DNA of 64,000 bases from Streptomyces carminius. GTDB lineage: Bacteria > Actinomycetota > Actinomycetes > Streptomycetales > Streptomycetaceae. The stretch lies in contig NZ_PGGW01000071.1 of assembly GCF_002794255.1 (NCBI RefSeq), positions 1 to 64,000 of the forward strand, read 5' to 3'. Shown here piece after piece: positions 32,167 through 39,882 of the stretch (its first letter is position 1; every line of letters begins with the position of its first letter). The translations under genes and the position numbers were made by a program. The notes beneath the pieces were generated by a model, which was not told the DNA's origin, did not search any database, and saw only the letters and a list, made by a program, of their open reading frames with translations.

Positions 32167-33972
32167 ATGAGCGAGAAGGTGTCCGACCGCGTGCTCTCCC
32201 GGCTGCGCGAGTGGGGAGTGGAGTACGTCTTCGGCTATCCCGGGGACGGCATCAACGGTCTGCTCGCCGCCTGGGAGAGGGCCGGGAACCGGCCCCGTTT
32301 CATCCAGTCCCGGCACGAGGAGATGTCCGCCTTCGAGGCCGTGGGCTACGCCAAGTTCAGCGGCCGGGTCGCGGTGTGCGCCGCCACCTCCGGCCCCGGG
32401 GCGATCCATCTGCTCAACGGCCTGTACGACGCCAAGCTGGACCACGTCCCGGTGGTGGCGATCGTCGGCCAGACCAACCGCAGCGCCATGGGCGGCTCCT
32501 ACCAGCAGGAGGTCGACCTCCAGTCCCTCTTCAAGGACGTGGCCTCCCCGTTCGTGGAGACCGTCAACGTTCCCCAGCAGCTGCCGAACGTGCTGGACCG
32601 GGCGATCCGCACGGCGTACTCCCGCCGCTGCCCCACCGCCGTGATCATCCCGGCGGACGTGCAGGAGCTGGACTACGAGCCGCCCTCGCACGAGTTCAAG
32701 ATGGTGCCCTCCAGCCTGGGGATGAGCGAATACTCGACCGCCCCGTCGGACGAGGCGCTCCGGCGCGCCGCGGAGGTCCTCAACGCGGGCGAGAAGGTCG
32801 CCCTGCTGGTCGGCCAGGGCGCCCGGGGGGCGCGTGCCGAGGTGGAGCAGGTCGCCGACCTGCTCGGCGCCGGGGTCGCCAAGGCGCTGCTGGGCAAGGA
32901 CGCGCTGCCCGACACGCTGCCGTACGTCACCGGCGCCATCGGCCTGCTGGGCACCCGGCCCAGCTACGAGCTGATGCGCGACTGCGACACCCTGCTGACG
33001 GTCGGCTCGAACTTCCCCTACACCCAGTTCATGCCGGAGTTCGGGCAGGCCCGCGCGGTGCAGATCGACATCGATCCGCACATGATCGGGCTGCGCTACC
33101 CGTACGAGGTGAACCTCGTCGGCGACGCCCGCGCCACGCTCCGGAGGCTGCTGCCGATGCTGGAGCGCAAGACGGACCGCTCCTGGCAGGAGGGGATCGT
33201 CTCGAACGTGGAGCGCTGGTGGCAGGTGATGGACCGGCAGGCGCAGGTCGAGTCCGATCCGGTCAACCCGCAGTACGTGGCCCACTGCCTGGACCCGTTG
33301 CTGCCGGAGAACGCGATCCTGTCCGCCGACTCGGGCTCGGCCACCAACTGGTACGCCCGCCACATCCGGATGCGCGGCGACATGCGCGGTTCGCTGTCGG
33401 GGACGCTGGCCACCATGGGCTGCGGCGTGCCGTACGCGATCGGCGCGAAGTACGCCCACCCGGACCGCCCGGTGATCGCGCTGGTGGGCGACGGTGCCAT
33501 GCAGATGAACGGGATGGCCGAGCTGATCACCCTGGCCAAGTACCGCTCCGAGTGGAGCGACCCGCGGCTGGTGGTGGCGGTGTGGAACAACCAGGACCTC
33601 AACCAGGTCACCTGGGAGATGCGCGCGATGAGCGGCTCGCCGCAGTTCCTGCCCTCCCAGCAGATTCCCGACGTGTCCTACGCGCGTTTCGCCACCTCGC
33701 TGGGCCTGACCGGCATCCGGGTGGAGAAACCGGAGGACGTCGAGCGCGGCTGGCGGGAGGCGCTGGCGGCCGACGGCCCGGCGGTCGTGGAGTTCCTGAC
33801 CGACCCGGCGATGCCGCCGATCCCGCCGCACGCCACCTGGGACCAGATGGAGGCGACGCTCACGTCGATCCTCAAGGGCGACTCCGACCGCTTCTCGATG
33901 ATCACGCAGGGGGTCAAGGCGAAGGCCCAGGAGTTCCTGCCGGGAGGCGGCGGCCCGCGGCGCGACGGCTGA
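32167..33972 (+). CDS. Thiamine diphosphate-dependent enzyme (pyruvate oxidase/acetolactate synthase-like)
   Basis: The 601-residue protein has the three-domain ThDP decarboxylase layout. The N-terminal domain holds the catalytic Glu (SRHEEMSAFEAVGYAKFSG, VCAATSGPGAIHLLNGLYDAK). The middle domain has KVALLVGQGARGA. The C-terminal ThDP-binding motif is LVGDGAMQMNGMAELITLAKYR...WNNQDLN. It resembles proteins annotated as thiamine pyrophosphate-requiring or pyruvate dehydrogenase (quinone)-like. Whether it oxidises pyruvate or condenses it is unresolved. It lies downstream of the F420-type gene, preceded by GGAGAGGAG. Confidence 0.88.
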   Translation: MSEKVSDRVLSRLREWGVEYVFGYPGDGINGLLAAWERAGNRPRFIQSRHEEMSAFEAVGYAKFSGRVAVCAATSGPGAIHLLNGLYDAKLDHVPVVAIVGQTNRSAMGGSYQQEVDLQSLFKDVASPFVETVNVPQQLPNVLDRAIRTAYSRRCPTAVIIPADVQELDYEPPSHEFKMVPSSLGMSEYSTAPSDEALRRAAEVLNAGEKVALLVGQGARGARAEVEQVADLLGAGVAKALLGKDALPDTLPYVTGAIGLLGTRPSYELMRDCDTLLTVGSNFPYTQFMPEFGQARAVQIDIDPHMIGLRYPYEVNLVGDARATLRRLLPMLERKTDRSWQEGIVSNVERWWQVMDRQAQVESDPVNPQYVAHCLDPLLPENAILSADSGSATNWYARHIRMRGDMRGSLSGTLATMGCGVPYAIGAKYAHPDRPVIALVGDGAMQMNGMAELITLAKYRSEWSDPRLVVAVWNNQDLNQVTWEMRAMSGSPQFLPSQQIPDVSYARFATSLGLTGIRVEKPEDVERGWREALAADGPAVVEFLTDPAMPPIPPHATWDQMEATLTSILKGDSDRFSMITQGVKAKAQEFLPGGGGPRRDG

Positions 33973-34026
33973 CCGGGCCGTCGGGAGGGGCCGTCCGCGC
34001 GGGACGGCCCGCGCCGCCCGAAGACG

Positions 34027-34061
34027 GGGGGTGTGGAGGGGGTGCGGCCCTCCACACCCCC
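34027..34061. terminator. Bidirectional hairpin
   Basis: A 14-bp stem (GGGGTGTGGAGGG with its complement) and a seven- to eight-base loop lie between the convergent ThDP and DUF402 genes. A CTCCTTTCG tract follows on the plus strand. Confidence 0.75.
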
Positions 34062-34154
34062 TCCTTTCGTGCTCCTCGGTTCTCCTCGCGCCCCTCCGCG
34101 CTCCTCTTCGGGTCCGCGCTCTTCGGGCTCCCTCGCGCCCACGCCCCGCGGCTC

Positions 34155-34182
34155 TCAGGGCTCAGGGCTCAGGGCTCAGGGC
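34155..34182. repeat. Four tandem 7-bp repeats
   Basis: TCAGGGC is repeated four times exactly, ending four bases before the DUF402 stop codon. It is non-coding and probably a slippage array. Confidence 0.85.
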
Positions 34183-34185
34183 CTC

Positions 34186-34704
34186 TCAGGACAGCAGACC
34201 GCCGAGCCCGATGCCGTTGGCCAGGCTCTCCAGCTCCTTCAGTGCCCGGCGGGCGTGCTGGGCGGTCTCCGGGTCGTGCTCGGGCAGCCCACTGGCCTCG
34301 AACTCGTCCTCGTCCAGGCGCAGCACCGCGGTCCGGTCGCCCGACACCCACAGGTCCAGTTCCAGGTCCCGGCTGGTCAGCGTGGTACCGGAGACGGTGA
34401 CGGGCCGGGTGATGTCGCAGTACCAGCCCTTGAGGCCGCCGTCCGGGGCGCGCACCTCCTTCACCGAGAACCAGCGGTCGCGCCAGTAGTGCTCGGTGAA
34501 GACGTCGCCCTGCTCGAAGCGGACGAACCCGAAGTCCCGTACCGGCGGTCCGGCCCAGGGGCCCCGGACCACCGCGTGGACACCGTCGTCGCGTTCCACC
34601 GTCGCGGGGTAGCGCACCTGCCGGTCATGGGACTTGAGCAGGACGACGGTCACTTCGTCGCCCGGTGTCAGGACGGTCGTGTCCGCCGGGGAGGTTCGAC
34701 TCAT
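34186..34704 (-). CDS. DUF402 domain protein
   Basis: The 172-residue protein shows the DUF402 pattern: GDVFTEHYWRDRWFSVKEVRAPDGGLKGWYCDITRPV, then LTSRDLELDLWVSGDRTAVLRLDEDEFE. Characterised members (for example FomD and Ntdp) are nucleotide phosphohydrolases using the conserved Tyr, Asp and Glu residues. ATG 34704 has a GGAGGG site. An in-frame ATG at 34809 overlaps the upstream stop as TAATG but would add a 35-residue low-complexity tail. Confidence 0.82.
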   Translation of the reverse strand: MSRTSPADTTVLTPGDEVTVVLLKSHDRQVRYPATVERDDGVHAVVRGPWAGPPVRDFGFVRFEQGDVFTEHYWRDRWFSVKEVRAPDGGLKGWYCDITRPVTVSGTTLTSRDLELDLWVSGDRTAVLRLDEDEFEASGLPEHDPETAQHARRALKELESLANGIGLGGLLS

Positions 34705-34808
34705 GTCCCCACCCTCCCCCGTGCGCACGGAGGCGCGCACGGGGTTTTCGGTGTTCGCGGCGTCCCCGGACTCCCCGGACTCCCCGGGCCGCGGTGGCCG
34801 GAGCGCCA

Positions 34809-35078
34809 TTACCGCGCTCCCCCGCCCTCCGGGTCCTCGCCGCTGCCGGGGTCCTCGGCGCTTCCGGCGTGTCCGGAGTCGTCGTCCCCGGGGGTCCCGG
34901 CCTCCCCGGGTCGCTTCCGGGCCCGTCCCACCGGTCCCGCCGGCGGGACCCTCGGCGGGGTCGCGGGCTGCTCGGGTGCCTCGCCGGGGACCAGGTCCGC
35001 GGGGGAGACCCGCGGCCCCTCCCCGCCGGTTCCGTCTCCCTGCCGGTCAGGCTTCCTGTCGGGGTTCCTGTCACTCAT
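34809..35078 (-). CDS. Small disordered hypothetical protein
   Basis: This 89-residue frame begins MSDRNPDRKPDRQGDG and is rich in Gly, Pro, Asp and Glu with no hydrophobic core. Its TAA stop overlaps a possible ATG of the DUF402 frame (TAATG). I recognise no family. High GC favours long open frames, so it may not be expressed. The stretch 35079-35334 holds no gene I can support. Confidence 0.35.
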   Translation of the reverse strand: MSDRNPDRKPDRQGDGTGGEGPRVSPADLVPGEAPEQPATPPRVPPAGPVGRARKRPGEAGTPGDDDSGHAGSAEDPGSGEDPEGGGAR

Positions 35079-35334
35079 ACGGCCCGCGTACCCGGGGCGG
35101 CCCACCGCTAACGGCCGCCCGTACGGCCCCGGACGCGGGGCGGCCCCGGACGCGGAGGGGCCCCGGGCACGGTCCCTGACCTCCGTGCCCGGAGCCCTCT
35201 CATTCCCCCACAGGGCCGCTCGCTCGGCCGCGCTCCGGGTGCCCCCGCCCCGAAGGGGCAAACACCCGCCTTATCGGATTCTTCCTACGCGTTCCGGGCG
35301 TCTCTCCCGGGCGTCCCGGCGGGTCCCGCCTCCC

Positions 35335-35646
35335 TCACTCGGTCCGCGCCCGGGCTCCCTCCCGGGTGCGGCCCGCCGAGACCGCGCGGTCCGGATGCCG
35401 TCGCAGGTACTCGGCCTCCAGCTCGGCGGTGCGCCTGGTGTGCGCCTCCAAGGCGTCGGAGGAGCCGTGCAGCAGGGTGTCGTGCCGGGTGCGGTGCAGG
35501 GACTGCAGCTCCTCCAGCAGCTGGCTGTCGGACAGCTTCTCCGGATCGATTCCCATGGCCCGTGACCTCGCTTCGCTGTCGTCGGGGGTCCTTGTCCAGT
35601 CGTTGCCCAGATCTCTCCCCGACACGCGTTCCCCGTCATTCGGCAT
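35335..35646 (-). CDS. Small conserved Streptomyces protein (DUF6158-like)
   Basis: The conserved part is MGIDPEKLSDSQLLEELQSL followed by HRTRHDTLLHGSSDALEAHTRRTAELEAEYLRRHPDR. This acidic-basic helical protein is found in many Streptomyces and its function is unknown to me. The 103-residue version starts at ATG 35646. The alternative ATG at 35556 begins exactly at the conserved region and has GAGG upstream. Either start is possible. The tnpB element lies just upstream. Confidence 0.6.
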   Translation of the reverse strand: MPNDGERVSGRDLGNDWTRTPDDSEARSRAMGIDPEKLSDSQLLEELQSLHRTRHDTLLHGSSDALEAHTRRTAELEAEYLRRHPDRAVSAGRTREGARARTE

Positions 35647-35718
35647 TGGTCACTTCGTGTCTTTCGCACCACTTCGGGTACCTGGTTCGAGATCCCGCCA
35701 CCCACAGAGGAGGGAGAC

Positions 35719-35890
35719 GTGACTCCACCCACGCGTGAACGCGCGGGCTTCCTGCGTCGGCGGCTAGGCCGCCGCGCAGAGGGCCAGCCCGGCCCTGTTG
35801 AGGACGTTCGTCGCGCCGACGTGGTCCGCGTTCGCCGCGAACCCGCACGCCGTGCACCGGAACCTTGCTTGGGTGACGCGGTTCTCCTTC
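35719..35890 (-). ncRNA. Predicted omega (reRNA) at tnpB 3' end
   Basis: TnpB proteins act with an RNA derived from the 3' end of their own gene and the element's right end. By that rule the scaffold here would overlap the last part of tnpB and end after the hairpin and GGAGTCAC, with the flanking sequence below 35719 (GTCTCCCTCCTCTGTG) as guide. The 5' boundary is arbitrary. The right-end hairpin is seen directly, but expression is inferred. Confidence 0.4.
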
Positions 35891-36972
35891 GCTACGTGTC
35901 CGCATGCGGGGCATGTGCGGGAGGTGTTGCGCGCGTCCACGGGAACCGTGCGGCGACCGGCGCTCTCAGCCTTGTTCGCCAGGATTTTGAGGAACTGCGC
36001 CCAGCCCGTGTCGAGGATGCTGCGGTTGAGCCCGGCCTTCGCGGCGGCACCGTTGGGCAGGAAGCCGCTGGGCCGGTCGGGGTCGGGTCTGGGTGCGGGG
36101 GCTTTGGTCATGCCCGCGGTGTTCAGCCGCTCGTGCGCGATCACGTCGTGGCCGGTGACCAGCGCGCGGGCGGTCTTGTGGTGGAAGTCGGTGCGCTGAC
36201 GCCGGATCTTGCCGTGCAGCTTGGCGACCTTCCGGGCCGCGGCACGGTGTGCCTTGGTGCGCTGCCGGATCCGCTGGGGGAACGTCGCGAGGTGGCGCTG
36301 CGCCTGGGCCAGTTCGTCGGCCATCGCGGTAAGGAAGCGCGGGTTGGCGACGTGCTCGCCGCCGGAGGTGGTCAGGAAGTGGACGGTGCCCATGTCGATA
36401 CCGACACTTCTCCCGGTGGGCGGCAGCTCCTCAGCGGGCACCTGGTCGCAGGCGAGGACGACGTACCAGCGGTTGCCTTCGCGCTTGACGGTGATCGTCT
36501 TGACGCGGCCCTGTACGGGCCGGTGCCGGTGCACGCGGACGTGCCCGACACCCTGGAGGCGGACGCGGGTCTGCGCATCGTGCGGGGTGGAGTCCCAGCG
36601 GCAGCCGTCACCGTCCTTGGGAAAGGTGACGGTGTCGAAGTGCCCTGCGCCCTTGAACCTGGGGTAGCCCGGAGTCTGCCCGGCCCTGACGCGGCGGAAG
36701 AACGCGGCGAACGCTTTGTCCAGGCGCCGCAGGGTGGCCTGCTGGGAGGAGAAGGACCAGCGGCCCTGCCGCTCCGGGTCGAATGCGCGGATGCTTTTGA
36801 GCTGGGCGGACTGGTCGCCGTACTTGATGCTCGTCTTCGAGGTGTGCCGGTAGGCGTCGCGCCGCTCTTGAAGGGCGCCGTTGTAGAGCGAGCAGTGGTC
36901 GCGCAGCATCTCACCCAGTGCGACCGTCTGACGGGCCGTGGGGCGCAGGAGGAACTTGTACGCGCGGATCAC
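35764..36972 (-). CDS. tnpB: RNA-guided endonuclease TnpB
   Basis: This 402-residue TnpB, ancestor-type of Cas12, has an N-terminal OrfB/HTH part (YKFLLRPTARQTVALGEML). The RuvC-like nuclease is intact: Asp193 in VGIDMGT, Glu281 in VIAHERLN, and Asp383 in NADHVGATN. The zinc ribbon has Cys354, Cys357, Cys373 and Cys376 (CPACGH, CTACGF). All catalytic and zinc residues are present, so the nuclease looks functional. The GTG start overlaps the stop of a small upstream gene (GTGA). No TnpA transposase accompanies it. Confidence 0.93.
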   Translation of the reverse strand: MIRAYKFLLRPTARQTVALGEMLRDHCSLYNGALQERRDAYRHTSKTSIKYGDQSAQLKSIRAFDPERQGRWSFSSQQATLRRLDKAFAAFFRRVRAGQTPGYPRFKGAGHFDTVTFPKDGDGCRWDSTPHDAQTRVRLQGVGHVRVHRHRPVQGRVKTITVKREGNRWYVVLACDQVPAEELPPTGRSVGIDMGTVHFLTTSGGEHVANPRFLTAMADELAQAQRHLATFPQRIRQRTKAHRAAARKVAKLHGKIRRQRTDFHHKTARALVTGHDVIAHERLNTAGMTKAPAPRPDPDRPSGFLPNGAAAKAGLNRSILDTGWAQFLKILANKAESAGRRTVPVDARNTSRTCPACGHVAKENRVTQARFRCTACGFAANADHVGATNVLNRAGLALCAAA

Positions 36973-37136
36973 CGCTCACGCCTCCGCTCGGTGCGGAGTC
37001 CTTCGACAAGGAGCACGCACGCGGCAGCGTTGATCGAGATGCCTACGCGCTCGGCGTACGCCTCGATCTGCCGCTTCAAGTCCGGGGGCACACGTAGGTT
37101 CAGCGACTCCCGGCGGTCACCTCTCGCCACAGCCAA
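36969..37136 (-). CDS. Small ribbon-helix-helix-like protein coupled to tnpB
   Basis: A 53- to 55-residue frame starts at GTG 37130 or TTG 37136 and ends in a TGA overlapping the tnpB GTG. The product includes RRESLNLRVPPDLKRQIEAY followed by AERVGISINAAACVLLVEGL. This is a typical short beta strand and two helices of the Arc/CopG-type ribbon-helix-helix fold. It likely binds DNA, perhaps repressing expression from the element. Third positions are less GC-biased than in neighbouring chromosomal genes. Confidence 0.7.
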   Translation of the reverse strand: MAVARGDRRESLNLRVPPDLKRQIEAYAERVGISINAAACVLLVEGLRTERRRER

Positions 37137-37265
37137 GATGCTACCACTTTGCGGCTATGCGCCGAGGACGGAAGCGGAGCGGGCTCCGGCGCTGCGCGCC
37201 TCCGGCCCGAGGACGAAATTCCCCCTCCGGCTAAAGCCGGAGGTCCCCTTTCGAAAGGAAAGCTG

Positions 37266-38465
37266 ATGGAACTCGGATTCCTGAGCCCGGTCTTCGAACG
37301 GCCCGGCCCGTGGGCCTCGGTCTACTTCGCCACCCCTACCGCCACCGAGGACTCGGCCGCCCGCCATGAACTCGGCGTCCGCGAGACCTGCGACCGCCTG
37401 AGGAGCCAGGGCGCCGACGAACCCACCTGCCGGGCGGTCCGCGACGCGCTCCTGGCGCTGCCCCGCACCTCCCGGCCGGCCGGGAGGGCGCTGTTCGCCA
37501 CCGGGGGCGAGGTGGTGCTGGACACGGAGCTGGCCGCGCCGCCACCGGGGGGCGCGGAGGCCACCTGGAGCCTGCTCCCCCACACCGGTCCCCTGCTGCG
37601 GCTGCTGGACACGGCGCCGACCGCCCTGGTGGCCCGGCTGGACCGCACCGGGGCGGACCTGGAGCTGCGCGGTCCGTTCGGCTCCCGGGAGGTGGGCCAG
37701 ATCCAGGGCGAGGAACGCCCCCTGCACCAGACCCCGTCCGCTTCCTGGAGCGAGCGGCACCACCAGAACGCGGTGGAGAACACCTGGGAGCACAATGCCG
37801 GGCTCATCGCGGAGGAACTGCGCAAGTGCCGCGCCGAGACCGGCGCCGAGCTGGTGGTGCTGGCCGGGGACGACCGCGAGTGCCACGCCGTGCGGGACCG
37901 GCTCGCCCCCCAGTTGCAGGGCGCGTCCGTCATCGCCGGGCACGGGGTCCGCGCGCCGGGCCGCAATGAGGCGGCGGGCGAGCGGAAGCTGGTGGCGGAG
38001 GTGGAGGCGGTCCGGGCCGGGGAACTGCGCCGCCGCACCGCCGAGGTCATGGAGCGGTTCCAGGCCGCACGGGTGCCGACCGACGACGGGAGGGTGGGTG
38101 CCGCCGAGGGGGTGCCCGCGCTCGTCGACGCGGCCCGCGAGCACCGGATCGCCGCACTGCTGGTCCGCCCCGACGGCCCCGATCTGCACCGCGAGGTGTG
38201 GGTGGGCCGGGATCCGGACCAGGTGGCGGCGCGGCGCGGTGATCTGACGGCCCTGGGCGGCGACCCCGTCGGCGCCCGCGCCGACGACGCGCTGCTGCGG
38301 GCGGCCGTGGCGACCGGCGCCGAGGTGATCTCCGTGGCACCGCTCGCCGACGAGCCGGGCACTCCCGAGGGACTGCCCGTGGGCGGGCTCGGCGCGCTGC
38401 TGCGCTGGCCGTACGGCGGGCCGCCGGCGGAGGGCGCGACGGGTGGTTCGGCACCGGCGGCATAG
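37266..38465 (+). CDS. Vms1/baeRF2-like protein (Rv2629 family)
   Basis: The 399-residue protein resembles the bacterial archaeo-eukaryotic release factor family 2 represented by mycobacterial Rv2629. It has PVFERPGPWASVYFATPTATEDSAARHELGVRETCDRL, TALVARLDRTGADLEL, SERHHQNAVENTWEHNAGLIAEEL, then a C-terminal eL30-like part with LVVLAGDDRECHAVRDRLAPQL and GAEVISVAPL. Members are linked to ribosome rescue, stress and dormancy, with peptidyl-tRNA hydrolase activity proposed for the Vms1 group. ATG 37266 follows AAAGGAAAG. The left end of the tnpB element lies immediately upstream. Confidence 0.82.
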   Translation: MELGFLSPVFERPGPWASVYFATPTATEDSAARHELGVRETCDRLRSQGADEPTCRAVRDALLALPRTSRPAGRALFATGGEVVLDTELAAPPPGGAEATWSLLPHTGPLLRLLDTAPTALVARLDRTGADLELRGPFGSREVGQIQGEERPLHQTPSASWSERHHQNAVENTWEHNAGLIAEELRKCRAETGAELVVLAGDDRECHAVRDRLAPQLQGASVIAGHGVRAPGRNEAAGERKLVAEVEAVRAGELRRRTAEVMERFQAARVPTDDGRVGAAEGVPALVDAAREHRIAALLVRPDGPDLHREVWVGRDPDQVAARRGDLTALGGDPVGARADDALLRAAVATGAEVISVAPLADEPGTPEGLPVGGLGALLRWPYGGPPAEGATGGSAPAA

Positions 38466-38489
38466 CGCGCCCGACGGACCTAGTGTCCA

Positions 38490-38495
38490 TATAAT
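38490..38495 (+). promoter_or_regulatory. TATAAT -10 hexamer
   Basis: A perfect TATAAT, rare in this GC-rich sequence, lies 47 bases before the methyltransferase ATG at 38542 in an unusually AT-rich patch (CCATATAATGGAATGAATTT). No clear -35 hexamer is seen at 16-19 bases upstream. Confidence 0.45.
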
Positions 38496-38541
38496 GGAAT
38501 GAATTTGCTCGGATGGCGAGACGCGGCGGTACGTTGGGCAC

Positions 38542-39351
38542 ATGTCGAGACCTGACGCCGTGTACACGCACGGCCACCACGAGTCCGTACTGCGCTCCCA
38601 CCGGTGGCGTACCGCCGCCAACTCCGCCGCCTATCTCCTCGATTCGCTGGCCCCGGGCCGGTCGGTGCTGGACGTGGGCTGCGGCCCGGGCACCATCACC
38701 GCCGACCTGGCCGCCCTGGTGGCGCCCGGCACGGTGACGGCGGTGGACGCCGCCGAGGGCGTGCTGGACGAGGCGCGCGCCGCCGTCGCCGCCCGGGGCC
38801 TGACGAACGTGCGCTTCGTGCGGGCCGATGTCATGGCCCTGGACTTCCCCGCCGGCTCCTTCGACGTCGTCCACGCCCACCAGGTCCTCCAGCACCTCGC
38901 CGATCCGGTGGGGGCGCTGCGGGAGATGCGCCGGGTGTGCCGCCCGGGCGGGGTGGTCGCGGCCCGGGACTCCGACTACGGGGCGATGTTCTGGTACCCG
39001 GAGGTGCCCGGCCTGTCGGAGTGGCGGGAGCTGTACCGGCGGGTGGCCCGGGGCGCCGGCGGTGAACCGGACGCCGGCCGCAGGCTGCTGTCCTGGGCCC
39101 ACCGCGCGGGCCTCACCGGAGTCACCGCCTCCGCGGGTGTCTGGTGCTTCGCCGACGAGGCCGACCGGGCCTGGTGGAGCGGGCTGTGGGCGGACCGCAC
39201 GGTCGCCTCCTCCTACGCCTCCCTCGCCGTCGGGGGCGGGCACACGGACCGGGCCGGGCTGGAGCGCGTGGCCGCCGCCTGGCGGGAGTGGGGCGCGCAT
39301 CCGGACGGCTGGTTCTCCGTACCGCACGGGGAGATCCTGTGCCGGGTGTGA
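38542..39351 (+). CDS. Class I SAM-dependent methyltransferase (UbiE-like)
   Basis: The 269-residue protein has the SAM-binding motif I VLDVGCGPGTITADLAALV at about residue 40, motif II with ADVMALDFPAGSFDVVHAHQVLQHLADPVGALREMRRVCRPGGVVAARD, and a C-terminal cap containing WFSVPHGEILCRV. The substrate is unknown. Homologues are common in Streptomyces as stand-alone genes. It is followed 60 bases later by the VOC gene in the same direction. Confidence 0.9.
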   Translation: MSRPDAVYTHGHHESVLRSHRWRTAANSAAYLLDSLAPGRSVLDVGCGPGTITADLAALVAPGTVTAVDAAEGVLDEARAAVAARGLTNVRFVRADVMALDFPAGSFDVVHAHQVLQHLADPVGALREMRRVCRPGGVVAARDSDYGAMFWYPEVPGLSEWRELYRRVARGAGGEPDAGRRLLSWAHRAGLTGVTASAGVWCFADEADRAWWSGLWADRTVASSYASLAVGGGHTDRAGLERVAAAWREWGAHPDGWFSVPHGEILCRV

Positions 39352-39411
39352 CGGGCGTGCCCGGGCGGGGCGTGCCTGACACCGTACGCGCCCCCAACTA
39401 GGCTCGTCCGC

Positions 39412-39762
39412 ATGGAGATTCTGGGGACTTCACTGCGGGTGTGTGTCGACGACCTCGACGCGGCGGTGGGGGTGTACGAGCGGCTCACCGGCGCCGAGGC
39501 CATGCGGTTCGCGCAGGGGCCCGTGTCGGCGGCGGCGGTCGGCCCCTTCCTGCTGATGAGCGGCCCGCCCGGACCGATGGAGGTGCTGCGCAAGGTGGCC
39601 GCCACCCTGGCGGTGCCCAGCGTGGACGAGGCGGCGGACACCCTCAAGGCGGTGGGTGCCGAGATCATCGCGGGCCCGGCACAGAGCCCGATCGGCCGGA
39701 ACCTGGTGGCCCGCCACCCCGACGGCTCGGTCTTCGAGTACGTCGACCGCCGGGAGGCGTGA
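39412..39762 (+). CDS. VOC (glyoxalase/dioxygenase fold) protein
   Basis: The 116-residue protein has one VOC module: ILGTSLRVCVDDLDAAVGVYERLTG at the N-terminus and NLVARHPDGSVFEYVDRR at the C-terminus, the latter bearing the usual Glu metal ligand. VOC proteins act as metal-dependent isomerases and dioxygenases or as drug-binding proteins. No specific reaction can be assigned. Confidence 0.85.
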   Translation: MEILGTSLRVCVDDLDAAVGVYERLTGAEAMRFAQGPVSAAAVGPFLLMSGPPGPMEVLRKVAATLAVPSVDEAADTLKAVGAEIIAGPAQSPIGRNLVARHPDGSVFEYVDRREA

Positions 39763-39793
39763 CGGGTTCTCCTCCCGGACCGCGCCGGAGGAC

Positions 39794-39826
39794 GAGGGGC
39801 GGGACGGCCGGGCCGCCCCGCCCCTC
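39794..39826. terminator. Bidirectional hairpin
   Basis: A 10-bp stem, GAGGGGCGGG with its complement, encloses a 13-base GC-rich loop. It lies between the convergent VOC and quinone oxidoreductase genes. Confidence 0.7.
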
Positions 39827-39882
39827 CTGCCGTGACCGGCGCGCACACCGGGCCGGGCCGGAACGCGCCGGACCGGACCGGG

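Larger units (their letters stand above)
35719..37250 (-). mobile_element. IS200/IS605-type element with tnpB, no tnpA
   Basis: In minus orientation the element runs from a left-end hairpin (37224-37243, CCTCCGGCT with AGCCGGAGG) to a right-end hairpin (35728-35747, CCCGCGCG-TTCA-CGCGTGGG) followed by GGAGTCAC at 35726-35719. Between are a small ribbon-helix-helix-like gene and tnpB. No Y1 or serine recombinase gene exists, so transposition would need a TnpA supplied from elsewhere. Boundaries are set by hairpins and are approximate. Confidence 0.7.

Noticed and set aside
35660..35715. tRNA-like GGTTCGAGATCC sequence near the tnpB right end
   Set aside because: The flanking bases do not form a five-pair T stem and no acceptor, D or anticodon arm could be folded upstream.
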